This document shows, one piece after another, positions 44,201-51,746 of a stretch of 64,000 nt of DNA. Below the pieces are notes generated by a model. It made no database searches. It worked only from the letters and a program-made list of their open reading frames with translations, and was not told the origin of the DNA. How positions within the stretch are numbered: the stretch's first letter is position 1; each line of letters starts with the position of its first letter. This DNA comes from an uncultured Bacteroidales bacterium. Its GTDB lineage: Bacteria > Bacteroidota > Bacteroidia > Bacteroidales > WCHB1-69. The stretch lies in assembly GCA_900315705.1 (NCBI GenBank), contig ONAB01000004.1, positions 62,001 to 126,000 of the forward strand, written 5' to 3'. A program made the translations under genes and the position numbers.

Positions 44201-45474
44201 TCGGTCCCGAATTCGAGCACGACCGCTCCAATCCGGCCATCTGGAACAAGATATACAACGTGGACGACAACCGTATCTGGCAAATCAAGGATGAACTCCG
44301 CCACGAGATGATTGTGGCCGTCAAAGAGCTGTTGAACGAGCAGATGCGCCGCCGCAACGAGTCGCCGGCCCTGATCGCCAACACACTGAAAGCCATCCGC
44401 AGCGACGCTTTGACCATCGGCTTTGCCCGCCGTTTCGCAACCTACAAGCGCGCTCACCTGCTCTTCACCAACGAAGAGCGCCTGCGCCAGCTGCTCTGCA
44501 ATGACCAGCACCCCGTCCAGTTCGTCTTCGCCGGCAAGGCACACCCGCACGACAAGGCCGGACAGGACCTTATCACCCGCATCATCGAGCTGGCCCGCAA
44601 GCCCGAGTTCGTAGGCAAGATCATCTTCGTGGAGAACTACGATATGATACTCGCCAAGAAGCTCGTTTCGGGCTGCGACGTGTGGCTCAACACGCCCACG
44701 CGCCCGTTGGAGGCCTCCGGCACCAGCGGCGAAAAGGCCGTGATGAACGGTGTGCTCAACTTCAGCGTCCTCGACGGCTGGTGGGCGGAAGGCTACGTGC
44801 CCGGCGCCGGCTGGGCCATCAAGGAGCAGATCACCTACCGTGACAACCGTCTGCAGGATGAACTCGACGCCGCCACCCTCTACTCCACCATCGAGGAGGA
44901 GATTGTGCCCACCTTCTACACCCGCGAACCCAACGGCGTACCCTCCGCTTGGGTGAAGATGATGAAGGACTGCTTCGCCAAGATTTCACCGCATTACACG
45001 ATGAAACGACAACTGGACGACTACTACGACAAGTTCTACCACAAGCTTGAAGAGCGGCACGACACACTGCGCGCCAACGAGCTGAGCAACGTCCGCCAAC
45101 TGCTGCGCTGGAAAGAGAAAGTGGTCGCCGGCTGGAGCGGCATAAGACGCCAGAACATCGATTTCAAATCACCTGTCAACAACACATTCTACGTAGGAGA
45201 GTCCCTCTCCACGACCCTGAGCATCCGACTCGGGAGCTTGTCACCCGACGATATCAAAGTGGAGATGCTGTTCGCGGTCAAGGACGAGTATGGACGGACC
45301 CGCCTTTTCAAGAAAGTTCCCTTCGAACTTGTTTCTACAGAGAAAGATGTGGCCACCTACCAGTTCAAGGCCAACGCCAAGGATGTCGGGTTGTGGGACT
45401 GCGTGATCCGTATCATTCCTCGGCACGAGCTGCTGCCGCACGACCTCGATTTCAATCTGGTCAAGTGGATGTAA
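41257..45474 (+). CDS. Fused glycogen synthase (GT3-like) and alpha-glucan phosphorylase (GT35)
   Basis: 1405 aa, two enzymes in one chain. Residues 1 to about 560 resemble eukaryotic-type GT3 glycogen synthase: FETAWEICNKVGGIYTVLSTKA, a HFHEWMTGTGILHLKR block, and the catalytic-acid region FPSYYEPWGYTPLESIAFGVP. Residues about 575-690 are a DUF3417-type lead domain (WHRISIKSHLPDTLEKLELL). Residues about 690-1280 are the phosphorylase: FSMEFGITNELKIFSGGLGMLAGDY, LNEGHAAFLNLERV, FARRFATYKRAHLLF, and the PLP-lysine site EASGTSGEKAVMNG near 1150-1165. About 120 beta-rich residues end the chain. One half makes glycogen and the other degrades it. Confidence 0.93.
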   Translation: MSADYIFETAWEICNKVGGIYTVLSTKAATVVKQYHDHYLCVGPDISKEHNDDFIEDQELYRNWRETALQEGLKVRVGRWDICGSPVVILVDFTPFFEKKNDILTQFWLSYQLDSISGQWDYIEPALFGYAAGRVIESFYNYYCNSMDKIIAHFHEWMTGTGILHLKRTAPQIATVFTTHATVLGRCIAGNGLPLYGNMKQYDPSGTARRFGVQSKYSLESLSAQHADAYTTVSDITNRECEAFFCKPADVITINGFENGFVPSGDEYVNKRANARKTLLHVASSLMQQTLPDDALLVVNSGRYEFKNKGIDVFIRSLAHLSEQNPTRTIVAFITVPAGNSGKREELLRKMQEPVGDKPVTGDFATHVLHDPFNDPIIRALHENHLVNAPEQKVKVVFVPVYLDGEDGIFNLSYYDLLIGFDLSVFPSYYEPWGYTPLESIAFGVPTVTTSLAGFGLWVRDHFKDQQSVCVVERTDNNDDDVVSHIAEAIAFYSNCDAATKHAIDENATLMAQEALWSRLYDNYLKTYDIALSKSDQRYELYQNKTSNVGRIVEHTSRDLPEWHRISIKSHLPDTLEKLELLSENVWWSWTFEARELFEEIAGPTLWKQCNENPVHLLQMLPLDRLENFAHNEDYIAKLNIVYERFRAYMDTPCTRPEKRIAYFSMEFGITNELKIFSGGLGMLAGDYLKEASDCNVNMLGVGLLYRYGYFTQQISARGEQVNLYPPQSFSKLPIKPLKDENGDWLKISLALPGRNLYARIWRVDVGRIPLYLLDTDFDENWQEDRGVTATLYGGDQENRLKQELLLGIGGIRMLNLIGEKPSLYHLNEGHAAFLNLERVYDIMQNEHVNMSIAIELVKASSLYTTHTPVPAGHDAFSEDLMRTYFASYPARYNITWETFMGFGRKRDDYTSDKFSMSILACHLSQEVNGVSRIHGRVSQEMFADLYEGRFAEESHIGYVTNGVHYPTWAHKRWQELHRDTFGPEFEHDRSNPAIWNKIYNVDDNRIWQIKDELRHEMIVAVKELLNEQMRRRNESPALIANTLKAIRSDALTIGFARRFATYKRAHLLFTNEERLRQLLCNDQHPVQFVFAGKAHPHDKAGQDLITRIIELARKPEFVGKIIFVENYDMILAKKLVSGCDVWLNTPTRPLEASGTSGEKAVMNGVLNFSVLDGWWAEGYVPGAGWAIKEQITYRDNRLQDELDAATLYSTIEEEIVPTFYTREPNGVPSAWVKMMKDCFAKISPHYTMKRQLDDYYDKFYHKLEERHDTLRANELSNVRQLLRWKEKVVAGWSGIRRQNIDFKSPVNNTFYVGESLSTTLSIRLGSLSPDDIKVEMLFAVKDEYGRTRLFKKVPFELVSTEKDVATYQFKANAKDVGLWDCVIRIIPRHELLPHDLDFNLVKWM

Positions 45475-45510
45475 CAGACAAACGTCCCTATACACTCTAA
45501 AACTGAAAAT

Positions 45511-46449
45511 ATGCCGAGGCCTTTGTATTCCATCATAGTGTCCGTCTTCAACGAAGAAGAGATCCTGGAGCGTTTCCACCAGGAGTTGTCGTCTGCGATT
45601 GCCGGAATAGACGCTGATTTCGAGCTGCTTTTTGTCAACGATGGCAGTCGGGACAACAGCAGGCAGGTGTTGAAGCAACTGATGATGGGTGACAATCGTG
45701 TCAAGGCCATTCACTTCTCCCGGAATTTCGGTCACGAGGCGGCTATGCTGGCAGGCCTTGACCACTGCCGGGGCGAGGCGGCTATCTGTATGGACAGTGA
45801 CCTGCAGCACCCGCCCACACTGCTGGCCCCGATGCTGGACTTGTACCAGCAAGGCAAAGATGTCATCACCACCACACGCACCCAGCGTGCCGACGGCGGT
45901 TTCCTCAAGAGAACCTTTTCCAAGTGGTTCTACAAGATTATCAATTCTTTGTCTGACACGCAGCTACAACCTGGCGCTTCCGACTTCTTCCTGCTTTCGC
46001 GCAAAGCCATCGATGTGCTGAAGAACGACTACCGCGAGCGCACCCGTTTCCTGCGCGGCATCATCCAAAGCATTGGCTTCCACAGAGCGTCCATCCCCTA
46101 CGAGGCGCCTTCCCGCGTCGCGGGCAATAGCAAATACTCGTTCTGGAAGCTGCTCAAGCTCTCCATCGCCGCCATCGCCTCTTTCTCCAAAACCCCGCTG
46201 AAAATAGGCATCTATACCGGACTGTTCTTCGTGTTGGCCAGTATCTTGCTTATCATCTATTCCATCGTTATGTGGATTGTGGACACGCCCGTTTCCGGCT
46301 ACACCACCCTCATCATCTTCCTTTGCGCCTTTGCGGGCATACAACTCTTCGTCACCGGCGCTATCGGCTACTACATCGGGTTCATCTTTGACGAAGTGAA
46401 ACAACGCCCGCTTTACATCATTGAAGATATCGAGAACCAGAATGAGTAA
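45511..46449 (+). CDS. GT2 polyprenyl-phosphate glycosyltransferase (ArnC/GtrB/DPM1-like)
   Basis: 312 aa. GT-A domain with SIIVSVFNEEEILERFHQEL, LFVNDGSRDNS, ICMDSDLQHPP (metal-binding DxD) and the QRADGGFLKRTFSKWFYKI block typical of polyprenyl-phosphate sugar transferases. Two C-terminal membrane helices (FFVLASILLIIYSIVMWIV and LIIFLCAFAGIQLFVTGAIG). It probably moves a sugar from a nucleotide donor onto undecaprenyl phosphate on the cytosolic face. The next gene overlaps by eight bases and could use the product. Confidence 0.93.
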   Translation: MPRPLYSIIVSVFNEEEILERFHQELSSAIAGIDADFELLFVNDGSRDNSRQVLKQLMMGDNRVKAIHFSRNFGHEAAMLAGLDHCRGEAAICMDSDLQHPPTLLAPMLDLYQQGKDVITTTRTQRADGGFLKRTFSKWFYKIINSLSDTQLQPGASDFFLLSRKAIDVLKNDYRERTRFLRGIIQSIGFHRASIPYEAPSRVAGNSKYSFWKLLKLSIAAIASFSKTPLKIGIYTGLFFVLASILLIIYSIVMWIVDTPVSGYTTLIIFLCAFAGIQLFVTGAIGYYIGFIFDEVKQRPLYIIEDIENQNE

Positions 46450-48328
46450 AAAAGAGAAATTTCTTTGGGCTTTGGCCTTTACCGCCATCGCCATACTCAC
46501 CCTTCTTCCTTTCTTTCAGGTGGGGTTCACTTGCGGTGACGACTTCCAATACTACAACACGGCTCAGGGCACCTGGAACCAGATGCGGGCAGACGCAGAG
46601 TCATACGCCCACCAGTCAGGACGCTTCTATTTCCTCATCACCAAGTATTTTTACAGCATACCCTATCTGATCGACAGCTTTGCCTGGACGAAATTCGTGC
46701 AATATGGGAGCCTGTTGCTATGTTATGGCCTGTTTGCGTACACCGCAGGCCGTATCTTCCGCTCCGTTCGACTGGGAATGCTCACCTTGTTACTTCTGAT
46801 TTTCAACACCTTCATCGGTGCCAACTGGCATTATCCACCTACTGCATATCCCTTTTATTTCTCCTTCAGTCTGATGGTTTACTTATGCAGCATATTGCTG
46901 TATGTAAACTACATCGAAAAAGGAGGCAACTGGCGCCTCATCCTGAGCGCCATCGTGTGTTTTATGGCCTGTTTGTTTTACGAGGACTATATAATATTCA
47001 CCCTCCTGTTCGGATGCTGCATACTGGTCCGTCACTGGCGGATTTCCGGTTTTCTGCCGATGCTGAAAAGCAAAGAGTTTTACAAAGAGATTATCCCCTA
47101 TGTCACAGTTGTGCTGGCCTATATGGCCTGCTATATCGGTTACCGACTGTACATCAAGTATTCGTTGGCGCAGACCTATATGTACAACGGCGTGGTCTTG
47201 GCGGAGAATTTCAGCTTTGCCAATTTCTTCGCCATTCTGAACAAGTGCACCCTGTACACCCTGCCCTGCAAGGAATTCAAGTTGTGGGAGGTACAGCGGT
47301 TGATGAAAGAGAACTCGCTGGCCTTGACCGGGCATTCCAACAACCTGCTATTCATCCTGACGCACGCGCCCGCGGTGGCATACGTCAACGCCCTGATACA
47401 ATGCGGTATACTTTGGCTCATAACCCGCAAGGCCGACCTGAAGAAGATCTCTTGGGGTGCCATCATCGGCGGGATTGCGTTTGCCTTGGTGTTTGCCTTC
47501 TCCGCCCATATACTCATTGCCATTTCCGAGAAATACAACTCCGAGTGGGCCTCGTGGATACAGGCGTACGTCACCTCATTCTACTCCTATATGGGGATAA
47601 TGCTGACCATTGCGCTGGTGATTGCCGCCACGCTCAAACTCAGTGAGCATAGGATTGTCAGGCCCGTCGTTTGCACAATATGGTGCGTTCTGATGTTCGT
47701 CTGCTCGGTGGTCAACTCCTACACCAACGACCTTCTCAGCAGGGAGATGAAAAAGAGCCAGAACAGGGTGACAATGTTGCATTTGCTGGGCGAGAAAGGT
47801 TATCTGGACAGCATCCCCGAAAATGCCACCATTTACGACGAGTCTTTGCACAACACCTCCAAGTTTGGGTTCAGTCTCTGTTTGGGAAGCGATGATTTTG
47901 AAAAGCTTATTTCCAGGATTGCCGGCCACCAGTTGGAGTATGCCAGAACCCAAGAGGAGCTCATATCCAAAGTGTCAACCATCGGCAACCGGCCGCTATA
48001 TTACATCCAGGCCACTGAGACCAAGAAAAACGGTGAATTGATGATGGCGTTCTCCAGAATCACAACCCTGGACACTGCCGACGTGCTCAACGCCTCCGCC
48101 GACGAGGCCGACATCTTCTACTACTCCCCCACCAAGGATTATCTACTGTTCTATAACGTGCGCGGCGGCGGGGATTCCGTGCAGACAAAGGTCGTCACCG
48201 TCATTTCCAACAACAAGCGCGAGAAGATAACGCACGTCAAACTCCGGGAACCCGGTCTCGTACCCCTCCAGTTCAGCATCAGCAATATGATGGTGCCGAC
48301 GGAGGACACGGTGAGAGTGGAGGGTTGA
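46442..48328 (+). CDS. Multi-spanning membrane protein, probable GT-C (GtrII-like) glycosyltransferase
   Basis: 628 aa from the ATG at 46442, which overlaps the GT2 stop (ATGAGTAA). About eleven hydrophobic segments over residues 8-435, then a soluble C-terminal domain of about 190 aa (TMLHLLGEKGYLDSIPENATI). After the first helix comes FTCGDDFQYY; an acidic pair in the first external loop is the usual catalytic position in GT-C enzymes. Together with its partner it forms a lipid-linked sugar transfer pair like those decorating O-antigen or teichoic-type polymers. The acceptor is unknown. Confidence 0.72.
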   Translation: MSKKEKFLWALAFTAIAILTLLPFFQVGFTCGDDFQYYNTAQGTWNQMRADAESYAHQSGRFYFLITKYFYSIPYLIDSFAWTKFVQYGSLLLCYGLFAYTAGRIFRSVRLGMLTLLLLIFNTFIGANWHYPPTAYPFYFSFSLMVYLCSILLYVNYIEKGGNWRLILSAIVCFMACLFYEDYIIFTLLFGCCILVRHWRISGFLPMLKSKEFYKEIIPYVTVVLAYMACYIGYRLYIKYSLAQTYMYNGVVLAENFSFANFFAILNKCTLYTLPCKEFKLWEVQRLMKENSLALTGHSNNLLFILTHAPAVAYVNALIQCGILWLITRKADLKKISWGAIIGGIAFALVFAFSAHILIAISEKYNSEWASWIQAYVTSFYSYMGIMLTIALVIAATLKLSEHRIVRPVVCTIWCVLMFVCSVVNSYTNDLLSREMKKSQNRVTMLHLLGEKGYLDSIPENATIYDESLHNTSKFGFSLCLGSDDFEKLISRIAGHQLEYARTQEELISKVSTIGNRPLYYIQATETKKNGELMMAFSRITTLDTADVLNASADEADIFYYSPTKDYLLFYNVRGGGDSVQTKVVTVISNNKREKITHVKLREPGLVPLQFSISNMMVPTEDTVRVEG

Positions 48329-48374
48329 GACGTAAGACTTTAGACTTTAGACTTTAGACGTAAGACTTTAGACT

Positions 48375-48459
48375 TTCCTTAAGCAGTCCCGAAGGGGCAA
48401 AATCCCAGTAACCCCGCACAAGCGACGAAGGAGCGCAGTGTGGTGCCGTGAGGAGGAGC
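48375..48459 (+). repeat. 85-bp modular intergenic repeat, copy D
   Basis: TTTCCTTAAGCAGTCCCGAA ... GCACAAGCGACGAAGGAGCG ... GTGCCGTGAGGAGGAGC. It is preceded by GACTTTAGACTTTAGACTTT heptamer repeats (48327-48372) and directly followed by copy E in tandem. Confidence 0.88.
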
Positions 48460-48462
48460 ATC

Positions 48463-48547
48463 TTCCTTGAGCAGCCCCGAAGGGACAAAATCCTAGTAAC
48501 CCCGCACAAGCGACGAAGGAGCGCAGTGTGGTGCCGTGAGGAGGAGC
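48463..48547 (+). repeat. 85-bp modular intergenic repeat, copy E
   Basis: TTCCTTGAGCAGCCCCGAAG ... GCACAAGCGACGAAGGAGCG ... GTGCCGTGAGGAGGAGC, then CGCACATCGC. Nearly identical to copy D. Both have GACGAAGGAGC instead of GACGAAGTCGC, so the inner hairpin tip is broken in this subtype. Confidence 0.88.
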
Positions 48548-48558
48548 CCGCACATCGC

Positions 48559-48594
48559 AAAAAAAAGAACCGCCCCGAGGGACGGCTCTTTTCT
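48559..48594 (-). terminator. Rho-independent terminator of the rplM-rpsI-rpsB-tsf operon
   Basis: Minus strand: AAAAGAGCCGTCCC / GGGCGGTTCTTTT around a TCG loop, followed by more T residues. It lies 31 bases after the tsf stop. Confidence 0.85.
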
Positions 48595-48624
48595 AATTAT
48601 GAAAAAAACAAAACATTTCTTGGA

Positions 48625-49632
48625 TTAAGCACCGACTTGACGGCGGATAAATCCAGTACATTTCAGATCTTTGTCAACGGAAGCAATGTAATCGCGCACA
48701 TTCTGCTTGCCGTCGCCACCCATCACGAGCACTTGGTACATCAGGGTGCTCTCCTTGAAGAACTTCACCAGACGGCCTTGGGCGATCTGCTGAATCTGAG
48801 CCTCGTTGAGGTTAGCAGCCTTGTTGGCGGCTTCCTCTTCCTTGATCTTGCGGGCGAGGTTAGCTTGTTCTTCGGTAATCCAGCCCTTGGCGAGGTTGGA
48901 GTTGATATGGTCTTCGCTGTCCACGTGGGTGGGGTTGATACCAGCCTTGTTGAGGGCGGCGTCCACAGCCTTGTTGATCAGCTCGAGACGGGTCTTCTCA
49001 ACAGCGACTGCGAGTTCGCGATCCTTGTCCTCTTGGGGGATAGCGTTCTCGTCCAGAGCCAGCGGGCTCATAGCGGTGATGTGGAGGGCCACATTGTGGG
49101 CGACTTCCTGAGCTTTCTCACCACCTTTGTTGAAACAGACGAGGGTAGCCTTGTGGTTGCCCATATGGTTGTAAGCCTCCACGAGGGGAGCTTCCACATA
49201 GTCGTAGTGAGGAAGTTCGATCTTCTCACCCGTCTTGCCGGTGAGCTCGGTCATCATATCGGCCACGGTGTTGCCATCGATGGTCATAGCGAGGAGGTCC
49301 TCTCTATTCTTGATGCCAGCGGCCATAGCCTTGGCGACGACGGTATCCACGAAATTGACAAAGTCGGCGCCACGGCCCACGAAGTCAGTTTCGCAGGCCA
49401 CCACCAGCATAGCGCCAGCGGTGCGGTCGGCGTTGGTCATAGCCACGATACGGCCTTCGTTGGACTCACGATCGGCGCGTTTGGCGGCCACTTTCTGACC
49501 CTTCTTGCGGAGGATATCGATGGCTTTGTCGAAATCGCCGTCAGCTTCGACGAGGGCTTTCTTGCAGTCCATCATACCGATACCGGTCTGTTTTCTGAGT
49601 TTATTTACATCAGCAGCTGTAATTGTTGCCAT
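48625..49632 (-). CDS. tsf: Translation elongation factor Ts
   Basis: 335 aa. ITAADVNKLRKQTGIGMMDCKKALVEADGD and AAKRADRESNEGRI are the N-terminal UBA-like domain signature; ACETDFVGRG (the CETDFV motif) begins the dimerisation core. EF-Ts exchanges GDP for GTP on EF-Tu. It is the last gene of the ribosomal operon, 29 bases after rpsB, with a strong terminator behind it. The large plus-strand frame across it is a shadow. Confidence 0.98.
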   Translation of the reverse strand: MATITAADVNKLRKQTGIGMMDCKKALVEADGDFDKAIDILRKKGQKVAAKRADRESNEGRIVAMTNADRTAGAMLVVACETDFVGRGADFVNFVDTVVAKAMAAGIKNREDLLAMTIDGNTVADMMTELTGKTGEKIELPHYDYVEAPLVEAYNHMGNHKATLVCFNKGGEKAQEVAHNVALHITAMSPLALDENAIPQEDKDRELAVAVEKTRLELINKAVDAALNKAGINPTHVDSEDHINSNLAKGWITEEQANLARKIKEEEAANKAANLNEAQIQQIAQGRLVKFFKESTLMYQVLVMGGDGKQNVRDYIASVDKDLKCTGFIRRQVGA

Positions 49633-49661
49633 AATAAAAGTCTTTTAAAGGTTAATAAAAA

Positions 49662-50480
49662 TTATTCGTTTCTCGGGGCGGAGGGACGACGGCTGACTCT
49701 TCTTCTGCGGCCTTCGTTGTCCTCATTGTCCTCGACTTCCTCGTTCTCCACATCCACATTCTCGAGTTCCTCGTTCTGGGCATCCTTGTTCATCTCGCGC
49801 TCGTTGAGGCCTTCGCGGATAGCTTCGCAGATGGGCTTGAGCACAGCGGCGATGGACTTGGAGGCGTCATCGTTGGCGGGGATGGGGTAATCCACGAGGT
49901 TGGGGTTGGAGTTGGTGTCCACGATAGCGAACGTCGGGATGGCGAGCTTGCGAGCCTCAGCGACTGCAATGTGCTCTTTCATCACGTCCACGATGAAGAC
50001 GGCTGCCGGGAGACGGTTCAGGTCGGCGATGGAACCCAAGTTCTTCTCGAGTTTGGCGCGCTCACGCTGAATCTGCAGTCTCTCACGCTTGGAGATGTTG
50101 TTGAATTGCGGGCTTTCGATCAGGCGATCGATATCGCTCATTTTCTTCACGGCCTTGCGGATGGTGAAGAAGTTGGTGAGCATACCGCCCGGCCAACGCT
50201 CGGTCACGTACGGCATACCGACTTCCTTAACCATCGAGGCGACGGTTTCCTTGGCCTGTTTCTTGGTGGCCACGAAGAGGATCTTGCGGCCGGAACGAGC
50301 GATGCTCTTGGCAACTTCAGCGGCCTGGTCCACCTTCTCGACCGTCTTGTGCAGGTCGATGATGTGGATACCGTTCTTCTCCATAAAGATATAAGGAGCC
50401 ATAGCGGGGTTCCATTTTCTCTTGAGGTGTCCGAAATGACAGCTAGCGTCTAATAATTCTTCAAATTGTACTCTTGACAT
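49662..50480 (-). CDS. rpsB: 30S ribosomal protein S2
   Basis: 272 aa. FEELLDASCHFGHLKRKWNP, RKILFVATKKQAKE, RWPGGMLTNFFTIR and PTFAIVDTNSNPNLVDYPIPANDDA are standard S2 blocks. The last 45 residues are an acidic then arginine-rich tail (NVDVENEEVEDNEDNEGRRR) beyond the usual S2 end. Confidence 0.98.
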   Translation of the reverse strand: MSRVQFEELLDASCHFGHLKRKWNPAMAPYIFMEKNGIHIIDLHKTVEKVDQAAEVAKSIARSGRKILFVATKKQAKETVASMVKEVGMPYVTERWPGGMLTNFFTIRKAVKKMSDIDRLIESPQFNNISKRERLQIQRERAKLEKNLGSIADLNRLPAAVFIVDVMKEHIAVAEARKLAIPTFAIVDTNSNPNLVDYPIPANDDASKSIAAVLKPICEAIREGLNEREMNKDAQNEELENVDVENEEVEDNEDNEGRRRRVSRRPSAPRNE

Positions 50481-50521
50481 TTTTTCTTTTTTTTTAATTG
50501 TTTACATTCTTTAAAGCAACC

Positions 50522-50548
50522 GCGGAGTAGTTCCGGAGAAATCTCCGC
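50522..50548 (-). promoter_or_regulatory. Hairpin in the rpsI-rpsB spacer
   Basis: GCGGAG / CTCCGC with an alternative inner palindrome GGAGA-TT-TCTCC, in the 107-base gap before rpsB. It is a candidate S2 leader or attenuator; only the fold supports this. Confidence 0.35.
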
Positions 50549-50587
50549 AGTTTCGATACTAAACAAGCATACGTATATATATAAATA

Positions 50588-50974
50588 TTAACGTTTGCTG
50601 AATTGGAATCTCTTACGGGCCTTGGGCTGACCGGGTTTCTTACGCTCGACCATACGCGGGTCACGGCGGAGGAAGCCTTGAGCCTTCATAGCGGAACGGA
50701 GTTCAGGGTTGATTTCCACCAGGGCCTTGGCGATAGCCATACGGAGAGCCTCGGCTTGGCCGGTCATACCGCCGCCGTCGAGGTTGGCCTTGATGTCATA
50801 CTGGCCCAGCACTTCTGCCACACGCAGGGGCTGTTCAACCTTGTATTGTAAAGTAGGAACACAGAAATATTCCTTGTAATCGCGGTGATTCACCTTGATC
50901 TCGCCGGTGCCGGGTTTCATATACAGACGGGCGACGGCGGTTTTTCTTCTGCCTAATGTATTTGTTACTTCCAT
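50588..50974 (-). CDS. rpsI: 30S ribosomal protein S9
   Basis: 128 aa. LGRRKTAVARLYMKPGTGEI, NLDGGGMTGQAEALRMAIAK, LRRDPRMVERKKPGQPKARK and the terminal RFQFSKR are diagnostic; the C-terminal tail reaches the ribosomal P site. It follows rplM by two bases. Confidence 0.98.
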   Translation of the reverse strand: MEVTNTLGRRKTAVARLYMKPGTGEIKVNHRDYKEYFCVPTLQYKVEQPLRVAEVLGQYDIKANLDGGGMTGQAEALRMAIAKALVEINPELRSAMKAQGFLRRDPRMVERKKPGQPKARKRFQFSKR

Positions 50975-50976
50975 TG

Positions 50977-51432
50977 CTATTTAATGTCGTTGATGTTTAT
51001 TAACTTGGGTTGTTGAGCCTCGTGCGGGTGGTTCGGGCCCACGTACACGTGGAGGTTGCGATAGAGCTGGCTACCGAGTCTGTTCTTCGGAAGCATACCC
51101 TTGATGGCGTGTTCCAGAATGCGCTCCGGATACTTGCGCATGACCTCCTTGGGCGTGGCAAAACGCTGTCCGCCAGGATAAGTGGTGTGGTGCACATACT
51201 GCTTGTCGGTCCACTTCTTGCCAGTGAATCTCACCTTCTCCGCATTGATGATGATCACATTGTCACCACAGTCGAAGCTCGGTGTGTAATAGGGCTTGTT
51301 CTTGCCTTTCAAAATGCGTGCGACAGCCGTAGCCAAACGACCGACCACCATTTCCTGTGCATCGATTAAAACCCACTCTTTCTTGACGATCTCTTTGTTC
51401 GCCGAAATTGTTTTGTAACTTACTGCATCCAT
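50977..51432 (-). CDS. rplM: 50S ribosomal protein L13
   Basis: 151 aa. WVLIDAQEMVVGRLATAVARILKGK, CGDNVIIINAEKVRFTGKKW and AIKGMLPKNRLGSQLYRNLHVY are L13 signatures. First gene of the operon; the transcript leader is about 110 bases and structured (51458-51552). Confidence 0.98.
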   Translation of the reverse strand: MDAVSYKTISANKEIVKKEWVLIDAQEMVVGRLATAVARILKGKNKPYYTPSFDCGDNVIIINAEKVRFTGKKWTDKQYVHHTTYPGGQRFATPKEVMRKYPERILEHAIKGMLPKNRLGSQLYRNLHVYVGPNHPHEAQQPKLININDIK

Positions 51433-51457
51433 TTTTCAGTTTGTTGTTTTTTTTGTA

Positions 51458-51552
51458 GGAAATGTCTTCACCCACATTTCCCGAGTTTTTTAATTAATTC
51501 CTTTTACTAACATTAAGGACAATAATCGGTATTTTTTAGGCGCGCAAAGATA
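51458..51552 (-). promoter_or_regulatory. rplM promoter and structured leader
   Basis: TATCTTTG (-7 box) lies on the minus strand at 51552-51545. About 110 bases later, just before rplM, GGAAATGT / ACATTTCC forms a perfect 8-bp stem (51458-51481). Ribosomal-protein leaders that bind L13 have been proposed in Bacteroidia; whether this belongs to that class needs a covariance-model search. The rest of the gap (51553-51746) is AT-rich, with only a CCCCGC/GCGGGG pairing (51698-51744) just after aroA. Confidence 0.5.
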
Positions 51553-51746
51553 CATTTTTTTTCATAACCTCCCACCCTATCAACCTCATTTTCTTTACAA
51601 TAGATAATGTATTGAAAAACAATATTTTACACATTTCAAAAAGATTAAAAAAGAGATTATCACACCTTTACCCTCCACTTGATTTGGAAGATTAGAGCCC
51701 CGCAATCAGCAAAAATGAAGCATTGAAAGGGGATAAAAGCGGGGAA

